A stretch of 64,000 nt of DNA from Eucommia ulmoides (lineage: Eukaryota; Streptophyta; Magnoliopsida; Garryales; Eucommiaceae). Made by a program: the position numbers and the translations under genes. A model generated the notes under the pieces. The model worked only from the letters and a program-made list of their open reading frames with translations. It searched no databases and had not been told where the DNA came from. Positions 33,724-46,340 of this stretch are shown in pieces (positions within the stretch are counted from its first letter, which is position 1; each line of letters opens with the position of its first letter). The stretch lies in the NCBI GenBank assembly GCA_016647705.1, contig CM028335.1:6588579-6652578 (forward strand), read 5' to 3'.

Positions 33724-33954
33724 GGGTTAATTACACTTTACACCCTATAGTTTGGCCAATTTTCACTTTACCCCTTGTAGTTTGGAAATCGCCACTTACC
33801 CCCCTGCAATCAGATTTTCAAACCACTTACCCTCCTGATTTAGGGGGGTAAATGTACCAAATATTTGACCATGGGGGGTAAGTGGTGATTTTTAAACTAT
33901 AGGGGGATAAATACAAATTAGCCAAATTACAAGGGGATAAGGTGTAATTAACCC
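33724..33954. mobile_element. Mutator-type MITE, 231 bp
   Basis: Almost entirely an inverted repeat: GGGTTAATTACACTTTACAC at the left, GGTGTAATTAACCC at the right, with arms meeting near 33843. Flanking 9-mers are TTTTTTTTT and TATTTTTTT (8 of 9). Its ends are those of the 2.46-kb element at 1193-3655. Confidence 0.8.
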
Positions 33955-34035
33955 TATTTTTTTGTGCGGTGATAAGTTTTTTGTGTCGAGATAGTTATTA
34001 TAATAGAAAGGTATGTATTCGTATTTTGTTTATAA

Positions 34036-36566
34036 TAATAAAAAAGGAAAATTTTTGAGATGTCCTATTACTTCAAAAAATAACTTCTTAGGTCTCATAC
34101 TTTTTAAACTCATTCTAAAAGTACAATCATGGTTATTCTTCCTAAATTACCCTCAATAGCTACAAAAATTACAAAAATATCATTTTGACCAATGTTTTTT
34201 GCAAAACTCCTAAAATTTATATATATATATAATTTCACTTATTTTCAAAATTTTCTCAATTTTTTTTTAATAAAAAATTTCAATTAATTTTATTTTTTTA
34301 AAAAATAATTTTTATAAAATATCATAAATAAACTCTAATTATATTTCACTTAATTTTATTTTAAATTTAATTTTTTTAATATTCTATGAACATTTTAAAA
34401 TATAAAAAATTAAATATTAAATTCTATTTAAATTAAAAATTCCTTTAAAATATTTAAAAATCAATTAAGTAGATATCTACTTAAATATCCATTAAGTAGA
34501 TATCCACTTAATTATATTTAGTAGATATCTACTTACATTATTTTTCACTTGATTTAATTTCAATTTTAATTTATTTTTTTAAATATTCTATAAACATTTT
34601 AAAATATAAAGAATTAGAGAAACCAGAAAATAAAAAATTCCATTGAATATTAATCTTCAATTACATTCCACTAGAAAATTACATAAATCCACCTATCCCC
34701 TAAGTGGAAATCCAAAAAAAAAATAAAAAATTAAAGTGAAAATCCGCTAAAAATTAAGACGATTGACGTCCGTCGTCTTCGCCAATTATTACACCATCGC
34801 GCTCCCTCCATCTTCATCGGTCTTCAATAAGTAGATATCCACTAAAAATAATTAATGGATATCCACTGAACTAAAAAAATAACACAAACATTTAAACAAT
34901 TAGTAGATATCCACTGAACTAAAAAATAACACAAACATTTAAACATCAGTCGATATCCACTGAATTAAAAAAATAACACAAACATTTAAACAATCAGTAG
35001 ATATCAACTGAACTAAAAAATAACACAAGCATTTAAACAATCAGTAGATATACACTGAACTAAAAAAATAACACAACATTTAAACAATCAGTAAATATCA
35101 ACTGAACTAAAAAATAACACAAGCATTTAAACAATCAGTAGATATCTTCTGAACTAAAAAAATAACATAAACATTTAAACAATCAAATCAAACAATTAGT
35201 AGATATCAACTGAACTAAAAAATAACACAAGCATTTAAACAATCAGTAGATATCCACTGAACTAAAAAAATAACACAAATATTTAAACAATCAAATTAAA
35301 CAATCAGTAGATATCAACTGAACTAAAAAATAACATAAGCATTTAAACAATCAGTAGATATCCACTGAACTAAAAAAATAACACAAACATTTAAACAATC
35401 AAATTAAACAATCAGAAGATATCAACTGAACTAAAAAATAACACAAACATTTAAACAATCAGTAGATATCCACTGAACTAAAAAATAACACAAACATCTA
35501 CACACAAAGGATAAAAATGACAAATAAATCAAGAAATCATTAGAACTTAAGTTGAATCTAATTGGGATATCCTAAATAATATCAAAATTTTAATTCAATT
35601 TCATTTATCATTCTTCACCTATCAAGCAATAGACATCCACTAAACAATAAAACATTATTGATTTTCAGTGGATATCCACACAAAATCAGTAGATATCCAC
35701 ACGAATCAATAAGTGGATATCTACTTAACTCTAGTTGTTGAATCAAAACACAAACATCCAAACACAACCATGGAGATGAAAAATACACCACCCAAACAGC
35801 AACAAAAAAAAGAAAGAAAGAAAAGGAATCAGTAACCAAAAAATACAACAGCTAAACAGCAGCTAAAAAAAGAGAGAAGAAAAAGACCTAAAATCGGGCC
35901 GCGGTGGTGGTGAAAACTACCTAGATCTGGCCGGATCTGAGTAGATCTACCCAGATCTAGCTAGATCTGAGTAGATCTAAGCAACAAGCAGCGACCATTG
36001 GCGAGTAGCGACGGTAGGAACGACGAGCATCAGCAACGAGCACTGAACATTGAGCAGCAAATGAGGGCAATGATTAACGGCGACAACGAACCGTCATTAT
36101 CTCCATCGACGCCATCTCCGGCCATTTTAGGGTTCCGGTCTCTCTCGATTTGGCCAAATTGGAGTTCTCTCTCTCTCCATCCCTCGATTCGGCGACGCCA
36201 CTATCCAACCCGTCGTCGCTCTCCATCATGCCTCGCCGCCGCCACACCTCACCATCCAGATGTTGTCACGCCTTGCCGCTGCCACGCCTCGCCATCGAAT
36301 GAGAGAGGACAGAGGTTGGCTGGGTTCTCATCGGATGAGAGAGAGAGAAAGAAGAGGAAAGATGAGAGAGGGTAGGGTCAAACTTTATTGGGTTAAGGTT
36401 TAAAATGAGAAAGGGTATTTTTGTCATACAATTTATTTTGTAGGAGTTGTGCCATTTTTTTTTTCTTTTTTAGAAGAGGATCTAAAAAGTTGTTTTTAAT
36501 TGTATAGGACCTAAAAAGTAGTCTCATTTTTAAATAGGACATTTGGAGGAAAAACCCTAATAAAAA
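34036..36566. mobile_element. Non-autonomous Mutator-like element with exact 9-bp TSD
   Basis: TAATAAAAA at 34036-34044 and again at 36558-36566 flanks a 2513-bp element (34045-36557). Its ends are inverted: left GAGATGTCCTATTACTTC with CTTCTTAGGTCTCATACTTT; right, read in reverse, CCAAATGTCCTATTT with ACTTTTTAGGTCC. No transposase seen. The interior has a minisatellite (34830-35500) and a GC-rich, gene-like block (35880-36375) whose 125-codon frame is low-complexity. Confidence 0.75.
34830..35500. repeat. About 49-bp minisatellite with GATATC motif
   Basis: About 14 units with CAGTAGATATCCACTGAACT, AAAAAAATAACACAAACATT and TAAACAAT. Several units carry an extra CAAATTAAACAAT insert recurring every second or third unit, giving a higher-order pattern. 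More AGTAGATATC copies are scattered at 34470-34530 and 35660-35730. Confidence 0.85.
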
Positions 36567-36859
36567 TGGATAGTATATCTACTTTTATTTATTAGATTGA
36601 GAAAGATAGTGCAATTATTTAAGGAAAAAACTTTGATACATCTCCCGTAAATTGTAAGTCCTTATTGAAGAAGTTACATATTTTTAGAAGAATTTGCAAC
36701 TTCTTTAGAATGAGCTTGCAACATGTCCGTCCGAAAAAGTTGCATGTTCTTATAGATGAATTTGTAATTTTTATGGAATAAACACTCAACTTATTTAGAA
36801 TGAACTTGCAATTTGTGTAGATATATCGATACATCCTAAACCTAAGATTTATGATAACC
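36567..36859. other. AT-rich spacer with short repeats
   Basis: Repeated TTTAGAATGA(G/A)CTTGCAA phrases at about 36708 and 36798. No gene signal. Confidence 0.4.
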
Positions 36860-39800
36860 TGATGTGGGGAAATTTCGTCACAAACGACACATTGAGGATA
36901 TCGCGACAAGTGTAGAGAAACGGCCAACTTGGGAGTCGGGATTCCCACCCATAAGGCCTCTCGTATTCTCCTTGAAAGATATTCAGTCAGAGCTGAAATC
37001 ATTGTGCCGAGCTAAGGGGTTTCGAGCTGAGCCGATCTGACGAGCCCGAGCACTCTCAGCTCGGACATGATCAAAAAGGGGAAGCCTCCAACCTTTCCTC
37101 CTTCTAAGACTTCCAAAATAGGAAAAAATGTCTGACGTACTCTCAACTCAGACATGATCAAATAGAGGAAGCCTCCAACCTTTCCTCATTTAAAGATTTC
37201 AAAGTACGAAGAATGGACCCAGCTGACGAGCCGACGTACTCTCAGCTCGGACATGATCAAAGAGGGGAAGCCTCCAACCTTTCCTCATTCCAAGGAGTTT
37301 GAAGAATGGATCGAGCTGACGAGCCGACATACTCTCAACTCGGACATTATCAAAAAGGGGAAGCCTCCAACTTTTCCTCCTTCCAAGATTTCCAAAGTAG
37401 GAAGAAATGTCCAATTTGACAAGCCCGAGCACTCTCAGCTTGGACATGATCAAAAAGGGAAAGCCTCCAACCTTTTCTCCTTCCAAGGAGTTCGAAGAAT
37501 GGATCGAGTTGACAAGCCGACACACTCTCAGCTCGGACATTATTAAAACAGAGAAGCCTCCAACCTTTACTCCTTCCAAGATTTCCAAAGTAGGAAGAAA
37601 TATCCGATATGACGAGCCGACATACTCTCAGCTTAGATATGATTAAAGATTAAAGAGGGGAAGCCTCCAACCTTTCATCTTTCGAAGATTTCAAAGTACG
37701 AAAAATTGACCGAGTTAACGAGCCGACGTACTCTCAGCTTGGACATGATCAAAAAGGGGAAGCCTCTAACCTTTCCTCCTTCGAAGATTTCAAAGTACGA
37801 AGAATGGACCAAGTTGACGAGCCGACGTACTCTCAGCTTGGACATGATCAAAAAGGGGAAGCCTCTAACCTTTCCTCCTTCGAAGATTTCAAAGTACGAA
37901 GAATGGACCAAGTTGACGAGCCAACGTACTCTCAGCTCAGACATGATCAAAAAGGGGAAGCCTCCAACATTTCCTCCTTTTAAGATTTCAAAGTACGAAG
38001 AATGATTCATGGACCGAGCTGACGAACTCTCAACTCGGACATGATCAAAATATGAAGAACATTTGAAGAATGATTCATGATCTGAGCTGACAAGCCTACG
38101 TACTCTCAGCTCGGACATAATCAAAATATGGAGTGCTTTTTGAAGAATGATTCATGGTCCGAGCTGACGAGCCGTCGTACTCTCAGATCGAACATGATAA
38201 AATATGAAGACACTTTGAAGATTGATTAATGATCCAAGCTGACAAGCCACCATACTCTCAGCTCAGACATGATTAAATATAAAGACCCTTTGAAGATTGA
38301 TTCATGGTCCGAGTTGACGAGCCGCTGTACTCTCAGCTCGGACATGATCAAATATGAAGACCCTTTGAAGATTGATTCATGGTCCGAGCTAATGAGCCGT
38401 CGTACTCTCAACTCGGACGTGATCAAATATGAAGACCCTTTGAAGATTGATTCATGGTCCGAGCTGATGAGCCGCCATACTATCAGCTCGGACGTGATCA
38501 AATATGAAGACGCTTTAAATATTAATTCGTGGTCTGAGCTGACGAGTCACTGTACTCTCAGCTCGGACATGATCAAATTATGAAGACCCTAGTGAAAATG
38601 GATGTCTTGTCTGAGCTGACGAGCTGAGGTACTCTCAGCTCGGATTCTGTACATTTGAGATATCTTGAAGTCGTTTTCGTGTTTCCAAAGCTATTTTGAT
38701 GCCCTTTCCACCTTCTGATCGTCCTGAATGACAAAAACAAACTGTTACTCTCTATTTCTAAAAGACCGTTGCATAGATCGAGATTAGAGTTGTTGAAAGA
38801 TTTGTTTTTGGTATACGATTTCCTTTTTTTGTTAGCCCCCGGCTTCGATGATTGAATGGTTAAAACACCCAGCGGAAGGACTAGGCAAAACTAGCAACGA
38901 CAGGACGACCTTGAGATACTCTACACTCCGAGCCACGAGTATTTTTGGCCAACAAGGCCATGGGTCAACAACCACGATAGCAATATTCACCGAAGCGAAC
39001 AACGAGCTAAAGCCTAGACAAAATTCACTCATGAAAGTCCCGAGTCCATCACGTTCCGCTCTTGCCCTCAGAACGTGGGGGAGCAACTGATGTGGGGGAA
39101 TTTCGTCACATACAACACATAGAGGATATCGCGACAAGTGTAGAGAAATGGCCAACTTGGAAGCCGGGATTTCTTCTCATAGGGCTTCGTGTATTCTCCT
39201 TGAAAGACCTTCGGTCCGAGCTGAAAGTCATTGTGCCGAGCTGAGGGGTTCTAAGCCGAGCCAATGGAGTCCGAGTCGAACTGACGAACACAAGTAGTCT
39301 CTGCTCGGATTCTCCGCCCTCAGGGCCTCTCCAAGCCGTATGGAAGCTCCCGCCCATAGGCCTCTACAGATGGGCCCAAAAGCCCAAGCCAAATGATTAG
39401 AGAATTAATCTGTCTGCTCATTGGTTGCCTGGCGAGTTACGTTGGTTAACCCGAGCTTAGCTCCCTAATTTCGCGGCGTTAATCAAGTCTAGCGCCTATA
39501 AAAACGCCATGACATCCAATGCCTAACGGTACTTCTTCTCTATTGACACTAGAGTATTCTTAGCCCTTATCTTCCAGATACTTACTCTTATGCCGGAGGG
39601 ACTTCATCGGGCACAACTCCGGTGAGTCTGTGTGCAGGTGCTCAGAGTGAAGGAGTGGAGCTCAGCTCGTAGATCAGAATGGAGTCCGAAGAGGAATTCA
39701 TCTCGGAGTCCGAACAGGTTCTCGGGTCGGATTGAGAGCTCAGGTCGGATCACAACCACCTCCGAAGACGTCAGGACCTCTAGATTCTCCAGTCCACCAC

Positions 39801-39875
39801 GCCATCAACGATCTCGCATGTGTCGTACCTTTCCGGACCATACTACTGGTAGCTCGCCATTTTTCGACACCAACA
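36860..39875 (+). mobile_element. LARD-like LTR element with minisatellite body
   Basis: The first about 170 bp (36860-37030, TGATGTGGGGAAATTTCGTC) match the start of the LTR at 39088-39875 (TGATGTGGGGGAATTTCGTC). Between them lie a 1.6-kb tandem array, about 450 bp of non-coding sequence and a purine-rich ACGTGGGGGAGCAAC just before the 3' LTR. The LTR ends CGACACCAACA and has a TATA-like CCTATAAAAACG at about 39495. No coding domain and no clear target duplication. Confidence 0.6.
37020..38640. repeat. Two-block minisatellite grown from an LTR module
   Basis: Block 1 (37020-38030): units of about 85-115 bp with GACGAGCCGACGTACTCTCA, GCTCGGACATGATCAAAAAG and GGGAAGCCTCCAACCTTTCC. Block 2 (38030-38640): units of about 65-75 bp keeping the first part but ending ATATGAAGACCCTTTGAAGA and TTGATTCATGGTCC. 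The 3' LTR contains a single, diverged version of the shared part (about 39265-39312). Confidence 0.85.
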
Positions 39876-40165
39876 TAGTCTATCCCATATATTAATCTAA
39901 AAAATATTTTTGTAAAAATAAAAGCAAAAGCATGGTAAAATATATATATATTTGTCCAGCTTTTGTAGCATTATTTTGCCTCAAACTTTAGCCCCAACTT
40001 TGTCCAAAATTCATGCACTTTGATATTACACAAACACCCCCTTACAAAGACATCATCCCTTACATCACATATTTATATATAACAATTATCAATATTTGAT
40101 TCTATCATAGCGGAATATTGATTTTTTGTGAGATTTAATTTTTACATATTAAATTATTTATTTTA
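39876..40165. other. AT-rich spacer
   Basis: No gene, RNA or repeat border seen, apart from the TTTATTTTA target duplicate at 40157-40165. Confidence 0.5.
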
Positions 40166-40396
40166 GGATTAATTATACTTTATCTCCTTGTAATTTGACC
40201 AATTTTTACTTTACTCCCCTGCAATTTAGAAATCGTCACTTACCTCCCTGTGGTCAGATTTTCAAACCACTTACCCCCCTAATGTAGGGGGTAAGTGCAC
40301 CAAATATTTGACCACAGGGGGATAAGTGGTCATTTTCAAATCACAGGGGGTAAGTGCAAATTGGCCGAACCGCAGGGGATAAAGTGTAATTAACCC
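40166..40396. mobile_element. Mutator-type MITE, 231 bp, exact TSD
   Basis: Long inverted repeat, left GGATTAATTATACTTTATC, right GATAAAGTGTAATTAACCC, flanked by identical 9-mers TTTATTTTA at 40157-40165 and 40397-40405. Same length and family as 33724-33954. The 9-bp duplication supports the Mutator superfamily. Confidence 0.85.
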
Positions 40397-40611
40397 TTTA
40401 TTTTATTATATAATATGTGCCTTTAAATTTTATTGTTGAAGTTTATTGTAATTTTATTAATTGCATAATATATTTAACTGATAATTTATTAAATATGTTA
40501 TTAAATTATGTATTAATTATACTACACTAATGTATATTTTTGCTAAACTCATGATGAGATAACTATAATCTTGTCCCTAATTCATGGGGTCTATTTGAAT
40601 TTTTTATAAAC

Positions 40612-40796
40612 TTAAGGGTTCATATTGTACCTCCAAATTTAAGCTATTTGGCATTTCACTTATGAATTGAAATTCACACTTGGAAAAACATTGTTACATA
40701 CCGTACCCCAAATTCACATTTTGAATTCACATTTTGTACACTTTGTATCCCAAATATGATTTGATTTTGGGGTGCAAAGTGTGAATTTACCCTTAA
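40612..40796. mobile_element. Possible small MITE
   Basis: Ends TTAAGGGTTCATATTGTACC and, inverted, TTAAGGGTAAATTCACACTT; the interior has repeated AATTCACATTTTG. No convincing target duplication, so this is tentative. Confidence 0.35.
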
Positions 40797-41965
40797 ATGG
40801 TAATCTTTTCAGTTGCCAACCCATTACTACTTGGCATAAATTAATTAGCAAAAAAAATAATTACAGCGAAATTAAAAATTTAATAAGAAATTACATGTTT
40901 CCTTTTACCCTCGTGTGATTTATCACTCCCACCAACTCATTATACCATGGGATCCGAGGACGCCTTTTCAAAAAGGACGGGTTGCAGTGTAATGTTCACA
41001 GTCGGATCAGGTACACCTGATGAAGAGAGTGTTATTCGGATTGGTTAACGGGTATTCGTTTCATCCACCCGAATTCACCCAATCTGACCACTCTGTTATA
41101 GTTTATAATGGACTTTCTCATTCTAGGGTTCTCATTTTAGTTCGCCGCCTCATACAGACGACTCATCTCCTTTTAATCTTGAAACCATCTACTCCATTCA
41201 TTAATTCCATCCCCCAAAATCCATCAACACTTTGATTTGCACATCGCTTCGTAATCGTAAGTTACATCGTCCTCTTTGAGACTATGATTAAATCCTCCCT
41301 TCCAACTAGGCTTCCCACTTTCCAGTTCCATCGTCTTCTTGTAGCCTTCTTATTTGATTTCAAAGCCATACTCTAAAATGAAACACTCACTCTGTGATGG
41401 TGACGTCGGTGAGGCCCAAAACAATGGGTTCTTCTATTTGCTCTTCAATTTTGATTTTTGTACCCTATGGATTAAGGTTAAGTATTTTGTTTCCAAGTTC
41501 AATTAGTGTTCAATTAATTGTTCTTCGAATTTGTTATTCGATTCGGATTTTGTTTTAATTATGATTAAGCAATTTTTGGGGGTTTCTATGTTTGAACTTG
41601 TTCTTCGATTATGTTTATGTTTTTGTTTCAGTTTGAAGTATGAACCTATTTTTGTAACTCTGTTTCTTCTATTTGTTCTTCGAGCCCAACTGACACCAAC
41701 CAGATCTCAATCCGACTCATTACCCGACCCAATACCCGCCCGAATCCGCCCTACAAACGATGAACCCAACGTATTTTGGATTATACACTATTTACAGTCG
41801 GCAACGGGTTGTAGAAATCTCACCCGACAAACTTCGGGTCGGGTGGCGGGTCAGCCCATTTTTTGGCCTACCCGACCCGTACACACCCCTACTCCCTGCT
41901 TACAAATTCCTCGGGCTAGAGGATGCCTCTCCAGTGGCAAAAGACGGGTTTGATGATGCCTCCGC
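40797..41965. other. Intergenic stretch, no recognised gene
   Basis: Contains CGGGTCGGGT and its complement at about 41100-41880, seen in many plant intergenic repeats. The 140-codon frame at 41531-41953 is hydrophobic then Pro/Arg-rich and matches no family I know. From about 41900 the sequence is the left half of the repeat that resumes at 44217. Confidence 0.4.
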
Positions 41966-44216
41966 TATTGATCCTAAAATTTTAATGGACAATTAAGTAT
42001 TGATGTTTTGGTGGAAGTAATGGTTTAACTGAGTGTTTCAGTTAATTAAGTTCTAGTGATGAAAATGCGATGACAAATTAAATGGATCATAAATGATGAT
42101 GTCGAAGATAATGAATAATTAAGAGTTTAAAGAAATTAGGGAAAATAACTCAAGTGAATTTCAACTCTTAATATCCCAATTAGGAATACGCACACAACAC
42201 AATTTTTTTTTATTGTTTATGTGTATTTTGATAAGGTGAAATTATTTGCTCCTATGTGATTTGAAAAGAAATATTTTTTATTGACTAAAATAGAATATAA
42301 GAAGATTAATGGAGCTTATTTAGAAAAAGAAAATAATTAAAGGGGCAAAAATGTAAAAAAGAAAGAGTTAAAAACGAGTTCAGAAAAGAGATCCAACAGA
42401 CATGAGTCGACTGATGAGTCGACCGGACCAAATACCATGAACTCTCTGTATCTCTAAGTCAATAGGCAGATCGACCGGCCAAGAGAAAATGAACTCACTG
42501 TATCTTCAAGTTGATAGGTAGGTCGACCGGTGAAGGTAAACTGAACTCTCTGAATCTCTAAGTCGATAGGTAGGTCAACCGATGAACGCAGTAGCGATGG
42601 CTTGGCTACATCCTGAATTGGGTAGTCGACTGACCGATCAACTGAAGATGCTGTTTCAGGAAACTATGGATTCCGAAATTATATCTAAAAGTAGCCGTTT
42701 TTTGTTGGGATTTGAGAGAGATTTCAGGGATATTATTATATTTAATATATGCTTCACCTAATAATTAAATCCTATTGATTTGGTTTATTAAATTTTAATG
42801 TTTCTCAATTTGGTACATAAAATTGTTTCTATTTTAATTAATTGAGATTGAGAAATATTTGGAGGGCTTAATTAAAAGATTTAAAATCCATTATTAAGTG
42901 AATTAAACCAAAATGAAGTCTTAATTATATAAGGGATCTAAGAGAGTATTTAAATATAATGATAAGTGGGAACTAATCGTTGGAAGGCTGATTTCATTAT
43001 CCTATATAAAGACCCGCGTTTTTCATATATCAATACCTAATCACAATCAATATCAAGAGAGCATAAAGAGTTAAGATCATTTTTTAGTTGTTATAAGAGT
43101 TATCATTCTAAGATATTGTGTGAATTATTCTAAGAGGTGATCTTGAGAAATATTTGCTGTTAATCTTTGCTGCTACCGGATCTGAAATAACATTGCTCTA
43201 TTCATTTTTTTGTGGATTCCGGTTGAGATATTTCCAATTATTTTTTCTTGTGCATTCCTTGTTTATATTTGAAAATTTATCTTTAGAAATTATTTTTGAT
43301 TTTTTATTAAAGAAAATATTTTTATAAACAATTTCTTGAATCTGATTACGTGTTCAATTATTTGTTACTCATATTTTATTTAAAATCAGATTTTCAATTT
43401 CACATTTTTCTATCACTAAATTTTGGATATTAATCGAGTTATTATTTATTTGTGGTGGTAGAAACTCCGAATGAGATATCCTGCTTATTAATTTGTATTG
43501 GTGAGTAGTGTAATGGGTTAAATACTATTGGGGGTATTTAATCAGGGGTAGCCGGATTTCAGTCTCTTCCTGTAAAGAGATTGAGGTAGTGATTATTCCT
43601 GGATAGAATTGTTTGTGAGTGATTTGTAAAAGTGTCATCCTTACCTGGGAAAAGGATAGCTGGAGCGTTTTGTGAGGTTTTGATTCTTGAGCCTAAGGTA
43701 TAAAAAGAATTAGGTTGTGATTCTCCCTGAAATAGAATTAGGTTATTCTTGAGCGTGTAAAAAGTAGAGGTTATTCCTAAACCTGAAAAAATGAATTTGT
43801 ATAGGTTATTCTTTAGTCTGTAAAAAGTAGAGGTTCTTTTTTAATCTGGGAAATAGATTTTATAAAGGTTGATTCTGAGCTAGTAAAAGAATCGTTGTGA
43901 GAGTTTAGTTCTTACCTTTAAAGGGATCTTGAGTATTAGTGGGTGCGAATCTCCGTGGGGCTCGGAGGATTGGATTAACCAAGAGTAACTTGGTGAACCA
44001 GGATATATCGAAGTATACTACATTGGTTATTTCCTTTATTTTATCTTGTGATTGTTTGGGTGTGCACTTAGAGCTTATTACACTTATCCGCTGCTATAAA
44101 GATAATAATTAATTTTAAGATAAAATTAATTGTTTGAATTTTGGAGTGTTATCTTTTCTCTGATATTTTTTAATTACCCAATCAACCCCCCTCTGGGGTA
44201 TTTCACTGGGCCAACA
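41966..44216 (+). mobile_element. Solo LTR of the Copia-like family
   Basis: 2251 bp, start TATTGATCCTAAAATTTT (TGTTGATCTTAAGATTTT in the right-hand copy), end CACTGGGCCAACA. No purine tract or PBS adjoins it. The flanks (about 41900-41965 and 44217-44290) are two halves of one repeat with GAGGATGCCTC and GTGGCAAAAGACGGGT, so it inserted in that repeat and its internal part was lost by recombination. Flanking pentamers TCCGC and TCCTT match only partly. Confidence 0.65.
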
Positions 44217-44399
44217 TCCTTGCTACAAATATCAAAGCAAAAAACTAGTTAGAGGATGCCTCCCAAGTGGCAAAAGACGGGTCTGAGGATGCCTCCCTAC
44301 TACAAATACCAAAGCGAAAAACTAGTTAGATGATGCCTCACATACTCGCTATAGCGAAAAGAGAGGTCAAGACTGCAAATTACCAGGTGAGGTGATAAA

Positions 44400-45600
44400 T
44401 CATCAAAGGTGATAGAAATCACCAAGTGAGGTGATAAAAATTACCAAAAGTGATGACGAACTAACACGTCAGTTCGGAACAAATCACTAGTAGAACGAAC
44501 TGAAAAATCAGTTTGAAATGAAACACTTGTGGTGATAAAAATCACCAAGTGTAAGAACGAATTGACAAATCAATTCGAAATGAAATACTTGTGGTGATAA
44601 AAATCACCAAGTGTAAGTGTAAGAACGAATTGATAAATCAATTCGGAAAGGAAACACTTGTAGTGATAAAATCACCAAATGTAAGTGTAAAAACAAACTG
44701 ACAAATCAATTTGAAATGAAACACTTGTAGTGATAAAAATCATCAAGTGTAAGTGTAAGAACGAACTGACAAATTAGCTTGGAAAAGAAACACTTGTAGT
44801 GATAAAAATCACCAAATGTAAGTATAAGAACGGACTGATAAATCAGTTCGAAACGAAACACTTGTGGTGATAAAAATCACCAATGGTAAGTGTAAGAACA
44901 AACTGACAAATCAGTTTTGAATGGAAACACTTGTAGTGATAAAAATCATCAAGTGTAAGAACGAACTGACAAATCAGTTCGAAATGAAACACTTGTGATG
45001 ATAAAAATCACCAAGTATAAGTGTAAGAACGAACAGACAAATTAGTTCAGAAAGGAAGCACTTGTAGTGATAAAAATCATCAAGTATAAGTGTAAAAATG
45101 AACTGACAAATCAGTTCGAAATGAAACGCTTGAAGTGATAAAAATCACCAAGTGTAACTATAAGAATGAACTAATGAGACTAGTTCAGAAAGAAAACAGT
45201 CAAAGTGATGAAAATCATCAAATGTAAGTATAAGAACGAATTGATGAGATCTGTTCGGAAAATAGGCACTTATAGTGATAAAAATCATCAAGTATAAGTG
45301 TAAAAATGAACTGACAAATCAGCTCGAAATGAAACGCTTGAAGTGATAAAAATCACCAAGTATAACTATAAGAATGAACTGATGATACCAGTTCAGAAAG
45401 AAAACACTCAAAGTGATGAAAAGCATCAAATGTATGTACAAGAACGAATTGATGAGATATGTTCGGAAAATAGGCACTTATAGTGATGAAAGTCGCTAAG
45501 TGCGAAAAGAAATGATGAACCGATAAAATTAAATCGGAACGAATTACCAATAGTGACAAAAATCACCAAATGTGAAAAAATAATAAGGTATAAGAAAAAT
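44400..45600. repeat. About 68-bp minisatellite with two hairpins per unit
   Basis: About 17 units with GAACGAACTGACAAATCAGT, TCGAAATGAAACACTTGTAG and TGATAAAAATCACCAAGTGT. Each has GAACTGA/TCAGTTC arms around CAAA, and ACACTT...GGTGAT paired with ATCACC...AAGTGT around AAAA. Units become more diverged to the right. Confidence 0.85.
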
Positions 45601-46340
45601 AAAAAGAAAACTATGTAAAAATAGTTCGACTTAATCACTACATCTGATAAAGGAGAATGACCGATATCAATTTGGATGAATCGCTAACGGCGAACTGCTA
45701 AAACCAGTTCAGACCAATAGATCGCTAAGCGAGATTGATGAATTCTAAAAAGTGCTAAGTATGGGAAAGAAGCGAACTAATAAAAATAGGTTCAGATCAA
45801 TCACAAAGCGTGAGAAGAAGAGAACTGTTAAAAACAATTCGGAGCAATAACTAAATGTAAGAAGAGAAGATGACTTTTCATCTCACTTCTTCGAATCAAC
45901 ACTCAGGTCAACGGGCAAATGACGAGGAGAAATTCTCACTTCTATATTCAGCTTTCTAAGAGGAGCTTGATAAAGAAATTGAGCCAATATTTTAGGCCCA
46001 AGAACGAAAAAAAATATGACTAATAAAACTGAGCTAGAAAAAGTCCCGCTATGGGCAGCCCAATGCATAGCTCGGAAGAAGCTTATCACGATAAGCTTGC
46101 AGGTCATCCTGGGCATGCATAATAAAGAAGTCCAATACTCAAAAAGAGTCAGGCCATGGACGTTGATCCAAACAGGTAATCGAAGCCAAAGAATGAAGAC
46201 AAAGGAGATAAGGAAGGGAATTAGAGGGTAACCCCTTTCCCCTCGGAGGCTAGAAAAGGAGATGGGGAAGGGAATTAGGGGGTTTTGTATACTAGAAAAG
46301 GAGAAGGGGAAGGGAATTAGGGGGGTCTCCCTTAATTGTA
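45601..46340. other. Decayed repeat flank and short duplication
   Basis: Degenerate continuation of the minisatellite to about 45860, then unrecognised sequence. At 46247-46323 a block with CTAGAAAAGGAGA(T/A)GGGGAA and GGGAATTAGGGGG occurs twice in tandem. Confidence 0.5.

Noticed and set aside
35998..36375. 125-codon plus-strand frame in the Mutator-like element
   Set aside because: Low-complexity Ser/Pro/Arg composition from GC-rich CTCTC and CGCC repeats, no recognised domain; at most a captured gene scrap.
37253..38583. Several repeated frames with the phrase TLSSDMIK
   Set aside because: Open frames created by a minisatellite whose units are near multiples of three; no start context or partner evidence for a protein.
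37020..38640. Regular direct repeats resembling a CRISPR array
   Set aside because: Plant nuclear context, no cas genes, degenerate units and no unique spacers of constant length; it is a minisatellite in an LTR element. The same applies to 34830-35500 and 44400-45600.
41531..41953. 140-codon frame as a possible membrane protein gene
   Set aside because: The hydrophobic part comes from T-rich DNA and the rest from CCCGACCC-type repeats; no splice or start support.
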